Positions 27,576-38,800 of a stretch of 64,000 nucleotides of DNA are shown here, piece by piece. Made by a program: the position numbers and the translations under genes. Position 1 is the first letter of the stretch; each line of letters opens with the position of its first letter. Origin of the DNA: Symbiodinium kawagutii (taxonomy: Eukaryota > Sar > Dinophyceae > Suessiales > Symbiodiniaceae). The notes below the pieces were generated by a model. It was not told the DNA's origin and made no database searches. It saw nothing but the letters and a program-made list of their open reading frames with translations. The DNA is taken from the NCBI GenBank assembly GCA_009767595.1, contig VSDK01017448.1, positions 652,074 through 716,073 of the forward strand, written 5' to 3'.

Positions 27576-29811
27576 CATGTTAACAACAACCAATCATAAA
27601 CCCTTGCCGTTGCGATTCACGATGAACCCCTAAGGAACTTCGCTTCACTTGCAATCACAATTGCTGTTTGTGAGGGCCACTGTTGATGGTCTTTGTCATT
27701 CTGGGATATTATACGGGTGGTAAGGGACTTGAGAGTGGTGTTGCTGGTAGATATCCGTGGACTGATTTGTCATTTGTACGATCAAGATGGCTTTGGGTCA
27801 ACAGCACGCAACTTTTCTTCATATCCTGAACAGAATAGGTACCAAACTGTCTCATGATCTTGAAAATGACACAGGCGCACTGTCTTGTCATGTACCCCTA
27901 CTGTTCACTGTTGATACAGCCTTGTAATGGTTGCTGGCATTCATTCCAAGCCTTTCAGCCACCACCCATGGCCCAAAAAGGCTTCATGTGTCCTACCATT
28001 TGTTGGTCTGCCTGTCACTTGCAAAGCTTGGGTTCAGACCACATATGTGGGTTGCACGTGTGGCTCCTTTGCTGCCAATCCATGACGGCCCACCTGGTGC
28101 TGTCCCCTCGAACCTCGGTCAATTCCCAAAGCATGGCACGTGAGGCTGGCTTTTTTTTCGAGCTTGGTGCCCTCATTTGTTTGCCTTCCTTCCACCCTTA
28201 CTGTACCCAAACAGATAAATGTATATGAACAGGATTAAAGTGAATATGTATATATAAATCTAGAAATCTATTTGTATATCAGTATATCTATACAGATATG
28301 TTTTCATATGCTCATACGTCATGACATCATGACATGCAGATGTCTATGTAGGTAGCCTTGGGCTTGCGCCTTCGAGGTCTGTGGTACCTGTAGATCAGCC
28401 TCTCTTTAGGCGGGGTCGCACTGCGTCACGTGGGTGGCCTGGTAATTTAATAGCCAACTGAAAACGTAAAAGTCATACAGATATAGAACTAGTAGAGAAT
28501 AAAGTAGAGAAGAAGAGAGTCAAGAGAAGAGACAAGGTGGAAGAGAGAGAGAGGGAGATAGAAATGATAGATGGTTTGGGGATTGGTTTTCAATGTATGT
28601 CATACAGATTACATGCTGGGTAACTTGGCATACGAAGGCAGTGGCAGTATTGCTATGAATTCATATATGTACCAAATCTGCAGCAACTTGAAGCAGCAGC
28701 TTCTTGGCAAATGCACCTACACTTGCAGACTTTGATATCTCAAAAATGGATTTTGCGTTTGAAATGGTCTACGAATGACAGAAATCCTACATGCCTGCGA
28801 AAAAATCATAGCGGGCATCGAAATGGTTTCACGAGAGAGCCGGTCTAGACATTTGCCGAGGCTGTTTGCCATGGTAGCTTAAACTTAGAGTCTGAAATCT
28901 CCTGAATTGGAACCGTTTCCTTTTAGGGTCGACCGATTAAAACAATCATCAGTTTCAGTCATTATGTGAAAATGTCATTTTACTCTCCATGGCTACGTAC
29001 ACACCCACGTGTCAAGATTCAGTGATCTTCAGCCATTTCGCCACAGCAGATTGGGTACAAGAAATGATCACTTTGGATCCCGTCATGTCCACACGACCAT
29101 AAGGCTGCTTCAAGGCCTGTGCACCGGCAGCAATCAGATACTCACGTAAGGATGTGATTGGTCTTCTGAGTAACCTCCTATGTCAAATGCTTTGGGTCCT
29201 CCAGACCGATCGTGCGTTTCCAATCCCGACATTGCCCCCACAGTTGAGAGTCTTTGGTACCCAGTCGCCAGATGATGACCACTTACTGTGCAGACGGTTA
29301 CATTTTGATCACAGAAACAGAGCCAGCATGATGATGACAATTTCCCACAAGCTCTATCTAGTAGTTCATCTTGCATGGCTGATGGGAAATCGGTTTTCGC
29401 TACTGCTCTCCTATACGTTGTTTGTTAAGCCTTGATATTGTGCTTTCCAGCTCACCAGCAATGGGACGGGTGTCAAACGACAAGTTGCTGGTGTCATTGT
29501 CATCGTCATCGTCATCGTCATTGTCGTTGTCGTCGTCATTGTCATTGTCATTGTCATTGTCATTGTCATTGTCATTGTCATTGTCATTGTCATTGTCATT
29601 GTCATTGTCATTGTCATTGTCATNNNNNNNNNNNNNNNNNNNNNNNNNNNNNNNNNNNNNNNNNNNNNNNNNNNNNNNNNNNNNNNNNNNNNNNNNNNNN
29701 NNNNNNNNNNNNNNNNNNNNNNNNNNNNNNNNNNNNNNNNNNNNNNNNNNNNNNNNNNNNNNNNNNNNNNNNNNNNNNNNNNNNNNNNNNNNNNNNTTGT
29801 TGTTGTTGTTG

Positions 29812-29842
<31 letters not shown>

Positions 29843-32800
29843 TGTTTTTGTTGTTCTTGTTTTCTTGTGTTTATTTGTTGTTCTTGTTTCTTTGTGTGTA
29901 TTTGTTGGAAGTTGTTGTTCCGTGGTAGTGGTGAGGTGGTCATGACATGTTTGAACATGTTGTATCTAAACCTACACTACACGTGTCGTAGTGCAGGCCT
30001 ACCAGGACCCGTGACATGGGAAGATTGTGTGAATCAAGTACTGTCATATCTGCCACGGTCATCTGTCGCATTAATCACCTAAAATGACATCAAATACCTT
30101 TAAACACCATTGCACCACCATTCCAACCAGCCATCATTTCTCAATACAAGTACCGTATCTTTTTTCTTTCTGTCTCTCTCTCTCTCTCGATGTATGTAAG
30201 TAAATACATATATATAGATATCACAAAGTGGCTACCATCCTTATCATCATTGTACCTTCGCATGATCAGCAAAAGGTTGAACTACTCATCTCCCAACTCA
30301 GCCGGGTGCCACCGTTGCAGTGTCCATCCGCCCGTGGTGGGCTTCATGAACTTTGAGGGCTTGCAAACCTACGAGGCCGTGGCTGGGCGCGGAAGACGAC
30401 CAGTCTACTTCGCAGGATCCAGCAGTTGATGGTGAACGGTTAGGAGTGGTTGATAGATGTTGGTAGTAGTCAAGAATGGTTAATGATTGTTTGAGTCAAG
30501 TTGTGTCCATGGCTCCCCAGATGGCTGGGGGTACCCCGGCTTATGGTGATATATATTATCTGGTTCATCCGGTTTGTTTGGCAGGTACCCAGAGTTCGTG
30601 AGCCTGTAGGGTTGAACATCATCGACCAATGACCAGAATACAAGCAACAGGCAGCTCGTTGAATTTTCGCAACCAAGAATTCCCTGCAATTATTATCGAA
30701 AGGGATATAACAACAATGTTGCTTACTTGCTTTGTTGCTTGCTTGGTTGGGTGGTTGGTTGGGTGGTTGGTGGGTTGGTTGGTTGAGTGGTTGGTTGGGT
30801 GGTGAAGGCCGTGGCCGAAAACCTCTGCGCCATGGGAGTTCAGCTCTCCGCCGCCAGACCACGGTGACGCTGCGGAACCAGGACAACGTGGCCCGACGCG
30901 TCAAGGTGGGGGAAGCCGAGCTGGGGCCAGGGCCAGGAGCGCCAGGAGCGAGGCCAAGGAGTGGCCGGTCACCCAATGGTAGGAGGGGCAATGGCTAGTG
31001 ATGGTTGATCCATGTTGATCCATGTTGATAGTGGTGCCAAGGAATGGTTGGTAGTGGTTAGTGATAGTCCCATGATGCTAAGTGGAAATGACCACCAGTG
31101 AGAACAGCAATGTAGCAACGCCACAGAGATATGGGGGTTGCGATCCACCCCCTTGAGTTTCTGATCATTGGGAGGCGGAGGCATGGCTTAGTGCTTGGTG
31201 TAGCAGAAAGCATCATCTTGAGGAACGGCTATGAGTTGACGCAGGGGTGAATTTCTGCTGGGTTCACATTTTTTGGTGGGACCTGGAACTAGAAATGCCG
31301 CAGCTTTTGGGGTTTCAACAGGGTTTCTTTGGCGAGGCGATCTTCGATTGGCAGACAAGTTTACCATGGGGTACACTTGCCGTTGTTAGCACAGCAGAAA
31401 ATCAGGGCGTATGATGACACAGAATCGGTCTAACCCAAAGAACCCCAAGAAAGTGAGTTTCAGGAAACATTTTTCATGCAGGGTTCATCGAAGGTGCGTG
31501 GGTTTATGGTGACCACATTTCACCATTGCCATAACATCGTTAAACGCACATGGCCTACAGCGATGACAGCAGCGAAGGCAGCAGCGAAGGCAGCGGCGAA
31601 GATTGCAGCGAAGATCGCAGCTACATCGCTGGTGCCGGCGAAGGTTCCAGAGCTGCTCTCCAAATGGTCCCACGAGTTGCACAGCTCGTGGGCAGAATGG
31701 CGATCACCAAGCCTGAAGTCTTGCGTGTGACACGGGCATGCCAAGCTTTTCAGAATTGTGCTGAAGCTTTCCGCTCGGAAGATAAACAATTTTACGACAG
31801 AAGTCACAGAGGAGAGAACATCCCCAGGTTCTGGTCACACTCATGGCATGGCAGTTCTTGGGCAAAGGTGCTGACACTCATGGAGTTGTACAATGGCTGG
31901 GCTTCTATCGCTGTGGGGACCTTTGCTGCCTCGGTTGCGATGGCTCTCTTTAGCAACGATCTTTTGCCCGGCTTCAGTCGGGCAGTGCCGGGTGCAGAGG
32001 CTATTCTCTGGTCCCCCTGGAGCATGGCAACGGGCCTGGTGGTTTCTGTGACATGTTTCATTTTCTGGAGGCCGCAGCAGGAAGTGTTTTTTGACCGTGT
32101 GTGCATCAGCGAGGATCCAGAGCTCAAGGCACACGCCATTCTGAGCCTTGCAGGGATGTTGAAGAACTCCAAGGAAATGCTGGTGCTTTGGGACCCCAGC
32201 TGGAGCGACCGACTTTGGTGTTTATTTGAATTGGCGGCATTCTTGAAATGCAAAAAAACTGAGGGAAAGGAAAAAGTGTTGATCGTTAGACCCACCTTTG
32301 TGGGACCATGTTCAATCGCAGCTTTCCTTGCAGTTTGTGCTGCGATGTTGGGATTGACGACACTGCCAATGCCTTTGGGGTTTGGACTCGTCTTTCTGAT
32401 TCCTCTTGTTGGTCTCATGTTTTTTGGCGGAGTGGTGGGTGTTTTTGCCCTGGCGACGTTTCGTGCTTACTTTCGTTCAGTACAAATCTTGGAAGAGAAG
32501 CTTCGGTCGAAGACCTTTGACACTGTGAGAAGCTCTTGCTGTGAAATAAACCATATCAATTCCTCCGGCCGTCCGGTGCCGTGCGATCGGCTGATTGTTG
32601 AGCAATGCGTCACGATGTGGTTTGGTAGTATCCAGGCCTTTGAGGAATCGTTTCGGTCAGAACTGTCGGACGTTATCACAGAAGAGTTGCGACAAAATGT
32701 TTTCACCCAAGGGTGGATCCTGAAAGTGTCCATGCCAATTTTGTGGGCATTCATGGATTTTGTTGCCACAAACATCAATATTGGACATTGGGCCATTGCA

Positions 32801-35800
32801 ACTGAGGGCTCTGTCCTTTGTTTGGTCGTGTGTGTGCTTTGCGCACCTATGTTTGGTGAATTTGGCATTTTTCTGACCAGGCGCTACTGCAGACGGGCCA
32901 CTTGTTGTGGTGGTGGCGTCTTCGCCGATGTCCTTGTGAACCTTGCATTGATTTTGGCCCTGGAAGTAATTGCTGCATTGATGGGCGGGCTTCTTCTTGC
33001 AACTTACAGCACGTTCCACAGCAGCCCGGCCTCAGTTCGGGGATTTGCCGTTTTTGGAGCCTTCTGGAGTCTTTACATTGTCACACAGGCCGTGAAAGTG
33101 GTCTATTTGATGTGGACCCGTCGCAAAGCGATGGAAAAATCACCGACCAACAGCCAGGCTGGAAGCAAAGTGATTGGCAGGCCCCGCTTCGATGAGAATG
33201 TGCTTGTGGCGTCTTCTCGGATGTCCTTGTGAACCTTGCATTGATTTTGGCCCTGGAAGTCAAGTCATTGCTGCATTGATAGGTGGGTCTCTTCTTGAAA
33301 CTCACAGCGCGTTCCACAGCAGCCCGGCCTTAATTAGGAGATTTGCTTTTTTGAGGAGTCTTTACATCATCAGAAAGGCCGTCAAAGTGGTCTATTTGAG
33401 GTGGACCCGTCGCAAAGCGACGGAAAAATCACCGACCAACAGCTGGACTGGAAGCAAAGTGATTGGCGGGCCCGCCTCGAACAGAGTGACCATTGAGAAA
33501 AAAGATAGCAACAGTCAACTGACATTCAAATCATCATCAAATGGCCACGACTGACCTCACAAACCATCCATGAAGCATTCTCACCCCTCCAATGTTCCCC
33601 ATTTCAATCATCAATTTATCGTCAATGAACCATCCTCATCCATCAATTTACTTTCAATTCGCCAGCATTCTTTGCCCTTCACTTATAAGTCATCAATCAA
33701 CCAACCATCAACCAACTGCTTGTGAATAATCTTTTGGCCATTACTGCAACCATCACTGATTGCTGACCTGACCATCAATCAACTGTCAACAATCATCAAT
33801 TTGGCCTCAATCTATGTACCCTGGTTAGCCATCAATTGATCATCCATTTTACTATCAACTTTCCCATCCATCCATCCATCCATCCATCCATCCATCCATC
33901 CATCCATCCATCCATCCATCCATCCATCCATCCATCAATCAATCAATCAATCAATCACCGCGAACATACCCAGCAGAAAGCCATCAATCAATCATCAACT
34001 CTACTAGATAGTTACTACCTGTATCAGCCATCAGTATTGATCAGCATCAACTATCAACCATCAATCAGCCACTAATAACCATCAATTATACCATCAACGA
34101 ACCTATTCATGAACCATTAAGTGACCATCAAGTAACCATCAACCAAGCATCAGGTAACCATCAACGAACCATTCAGTAACCATCAACTAATGTTGGTTTC
34201 TGATTAGTGTAACCCCCCCTAAAGTAATGAAAATAGATGAAACCAATATATAGGTAGATACTAATCAGAAACCATCAGCTACTCATCAAGTAACCATCAA
34301 GTAATGCAATTCGTGAGCCATCCTAGCTACCAAGGCCGCATCCCAGCCTGCGGTGCGGCCTTGGTAGTCAATGGGGGGCCCCTGAACCAACCAGTAATGG
34401 TTTTAGTAACCATTAATAGGTTATAATACTAACCATAGTAATAGGTCATGATCATGATAACCTCTATCAACCATCAATTAAACCTCTATCAACCATTAAT
34501 AGGTCATGATCGTGATCAAATATGATGATTAGTAGGCTATAGTGAGAAGGTTGTGAATGATTAAGCATCAATGAATCAACCATGAATAGGTCAGTATGGT
34601 AGTCAAACCCTTAAGCGTTGTATTCTGATCAATAGTTCTTAATAGGCTTTGTTGAGGTTATAATGATCATTAATAGTAGGGGTTGTTTGGCTCTGAAACT
34701 CAACGAGTTTGAGTCTTTTGTAATCCAGAAGTACACATGGATATGATGAGACACCTGGTTGGGCGCGATGGGCTTGGTTTGCGAGTGGGGTATGGTGCTG
34801 CTTCCAGTATGCTCCGTGAGCCTCATCCACTGGACCCTATCTCTCACCAGCAGCGACATGTTTGCTTGAGAGCTCTGCAGAGACATGTGAAAACTGTGGA
34901 TACGTTGTGTAATGACCGTCTCGCTCCCATCTCTGGTGTTTGCTTTTGCTACTTTTTTGGTTCGGTCCACTTTGTAGATAGGTGTTTTTGGCCTGCCAAC
35001 CGGCTAGCCTTTGACATGCCAGACAGGAAGGCAGAGTGCGATCATCATTGCTCGCAAAACTACCAATCACTTGAGGCACACCATGGCGTTGGACAAAACC
35101 CCAACAATGATACATCGCCATCATTAACGCAATCACTATATAAGCATTTTGGACTATTTGTGGACTAACCCCCATCATGCTAAATACGATTGTTGATGGA
35201 ATGCACTGTTTGTCCATGGATGTTTCTTTTGGCTTTCAACGATCCGAGGTGGTGTGGCAATTTAACAGTTATTCGATCACCAGGATGAACCTTTATGAAG
35301 CACCGAAAACCATGTTATGTACCGTTGTTAAAGCAACTCATCAGCAACGCATCGGCACCTAATAAGCGTCATCAGCTTACATAAACAACTAAGAAGCAAC
35401 TAACAAAACTGTCGGAAGTATTGTAAGTTTATCCCCAATACCTAATAAGCATCATAAGCAACTAATTTGCCGTTGTAAAGCTATCGTCAACTTGGCTGCA
35501 GGTGTGTCCTCCAGATAGTCCATTCTTCGAGTTGGGAAGCTCAGCCACGCGGTGTCAAACAGATGAGTTGACAGAGCTCAGTTGGTTGACCAGAGATGCT
35601 GAAGGTGGTTGGTAGTTCAGGTTAAGGGTTGGTTAAGGTGTCAATGCCAATACTTAACAGGGTTGGTTGCGGTGTTGGTTTCGGGATGGTTCAGGTTTGC
35701 AAAGAAAGTTTGGTTTGCTAAGAGAGTTCTGATGCAGTCGGGGGACGGCTTGAAATGAACCACGCAGGAACTCCCAAATCTGTAGTGTTTCCCTCAGGCT

Positions 35801-38800
35801 TCAGAGACCGACAACCAAAACAGCATGGTCAGCTGGAAGCATTGCAGATATGATGGGAACATGAGGGCGTCCCTGTTCATCAACAACAAAAACAAAACCA
35901 AGGTAATTTGGAGCGGAACCGGATACCAACTGTTAATGGTGGTTGCCAGTGGTTGATAACTGGTTTCTAGTGGTTAATTATTGTTGATGATGATTCTATC
36001 GTAGCCGGCGGAACCTGCAGCTGGTGGAACATTCTACTTGCCGGTCAATGTATTCTCGTGCTCCGTGGCATCAATAAGCCTGTACCAGTTTTGCGAAAAA
36101 AATACTGCGATTCGCAGGATGCTTGTAGGGCTCAGAGAATTGAACGGTGATGTAGGACCATCCATTTATGTGTATGTATGTGTACGCCAAATGTATATGT
36201 ATTTATATGCACAAATGTGTCATCACATATCAAGGGCATCGAAGAACTCGTTGGTAACATTTCTAGGGAAGACATGACTTGGCAGTGTTGAAATCCACTT
36301 CTGGACCCTCCGTTCGGAGGACACATTCAATCGATGTAGTTGAGTGCTGCCCATGTTATCGAGGTGATGTCACTATTCTAACAATCGATGGAATCTGTCA
36401 ACTAAAGCCAGGACGCGTCAGCGTCGAAAACAGAGTGGTCGAAGTTCAGATTGCCCAGCTTTTGTAAAAATGGATAAGCAACATGGTGACCAGTCGAAGC
36501 GACCAGCGGCACTTGGAGCAACCAACGATCTATTCACCGAGTGGATTGACAATGGTGAATTCACTGAACCATCTACTCATCCAACCAACCTTCTATTCAC
36601 CATCTATAACCATAAATCATACATCATTAATCATTCATCATTGGTAACCATCTATTCACCATTGATAACCATTATAACCAATATATCAACCAGCGCTTCC
36701 AAGTGGATTCCACCGCAGGCTGCTGCCGGCGCGCCGTGTGGCCAAGAGCGGGCTGCTGGCGGCCACCGAAGCAGCAAGGGACAAGGTGGGCATCCATGGG
36801 CAGCCCTTGAGACCATGATCTCATTGGTTGATGAGTTAAGTCATTGGTAATTAATGGTCAATGAATGGGTAAGTAATTGTTTATTGATGGTTTATTGATG
36901 GTTAATTAATGGTTTATGAATGGTTAATGAATGGTTTGCAATGATGACCGTAAGTTATTATGATTAGTAGTGGGTAGGTTTGGTTGGCACGGATAGTTTA
37001 GGGCGGACACTCACAAGGTTATAGTTCACTGCACTCTGAGGCAAGTCGCAGTTCACTGCACTCTGAGACATGTCACGGGTCCAGCAGTTCAGTGCACTCT
37101 GAAGCCAAGATACGAAACGTCACTGCACTCTGAGGCCTGTCACGTGGAAGCAGTTTCGGTTCTAGTACCTTTCATAGTTTTCGTGTCATTTTATGGCAGC
37201 GAGTCTGCCTCGAAGCCCTCGTTTTTTGTGGGCTTTTGGGGGCGGCGAGCCATGTGATGAACTGAAATTGATTCTCGACAGGGAGCATATCGATAGCGGG
37301 GCCCTGCTGGCTGATGCCTTTTCCTGCTTGGGCCGTTTACAAGATTTTGCTGAGGCCAATCGCTGCTCAGCGCAGGCAACGTCTCAATTAGCAGTTGCTT
37401 GGGCTCGGGCACATGCCGCTGCAGATGCTTGGGCGCGTTGTGGCCCTCGCATTTCCAAACCTTGTGTGATGCCTTTGTGCTCTGGGGCCATTGTTTCAGG
37501 CAACCCAGAGGCCTTTACAGCCAAAAGCTTGGAAGATAAGGCTTTAGCTACAGTCTTGGATCGTGCAATTTCAGTGGCATGGCGAATTGGTGCTTCAGTT
37601 GGGTTGCTGCCAGAGTTGCTCGCTGAACTGAAGCAGGTGCCTGAGGTTAACCGACTTCTACGGCTGATCCTTCTGGGGGCCAGCGGCGCCGTCAACACGT
37701 GGCGAGCGTCTGTTCGGGCAGTGGAACGCCTTGAGCGCTGGTCGCTGTCACATGGCCTGTCTCTCCCTGAGTTGTCTGGCACCCGACTAGCGCAGTTTTT
37801 GTCTGACGCAGCCGAGGGTGGCCATTCGGTGCCCACGTCTTTACGAGCTGGTTTGAAGCTGATGTCGGATGCTTTGTTGTTGAAATGGCCGCTGGAGCAT
37901 CCAGTGGTGTTGGCAATCTGCAGATTGGCAAAGCGTTCGTCGTTGGATGCAGTGGCTCAGCATGACAGGTCGTCACCATGCCTTACAGTGGAACAGTTGC
38001 AGCATTTGGAGGCTATAGGTTGTGATGGCCAACATCCTTTAGCTCTTCGATGGGGTGCTTTGCTGGGCTGCTTCTTGGCTCATGCTTGCTTGCGATTTTC
38101 TGACGCCCAGCGCTCTGAGAGGATTCAGCTGGGCCATGCAAGCTTGTATGGCTATTGCTGGCGGTCAAAGAGGCGTCGAACTGGTTTCCCTTTTGCTGCC
38201 TTGCGGGCCGGTTTTTCTGCTCATCCTTGGGCCGAGCAATTGATGGATTTTTTGACGCAGTTTGAGAATCAGCATGGCCTGCAGCTTGATTTTGTGTTGC
38301 CCCAGTTTGGCGTACAATTGCATAAGCCTCTGCTGAGGCCAGCAACCTATTCATGCGCAGTGGGGCTTTTGCGGCAAGCCTTGCGTTTGCCACCATTGTC
38401 TTTGAGCGAAGCAGCGTCCCACCAGGTCACACTACATGCTTGCTGGCGCCTACTTCCAACTTTGGCAGGGCAGATGCTTATGTCCATTGAATCCCGGCGT
38501 GTTCTGGGACATTGGGGCCCCCGCAGTGCAGAACCTTTGCGGTATGATACTTCCAGGTGCGTTTCTGAATTGGCTTACAAAGTTCAAGTGTCATCTCGTG
38601 TGATTGCAGGTTGGCGACCCGGGGCCGATTTTGAGCCTCCGCCGCCGTTGCCTACGGAGCCTCCGCCGCCTTTGCCTGAACAGCCGCGGTCGGCCGCAGG
38701 CTCCTGCAGAACTGAGCAGCGGCTGGGTTGCCAACACTAAGCCTCATGTCAAGGGACGGCCCCGATGTGTGCACATCCTGGCCAAACCTGGAGTGACCAA

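Noticed and set aside
29422-30082. Frames spanning the N gap with Ser/Leu or Cys/His repeats
   Set aside because: Low-complexity hexamer and trinucleotide repeats joined across unknown bases.
30721-30803. GGTT-rich stretch read as a telomere-like repeat
   Set aside because: Irregular GGTT/GGGT units within an intron, without the TTTAGGG period expected of dinoflagellate telomeres.
31520-32418. Minus-strand frames opposite the membrane protein gene (95-204 residues)
   Set aside because: They mirror the plus-strand coding sequence; the plus frame has the recognisable [12 protein letters not shown] motif and membrane spans.
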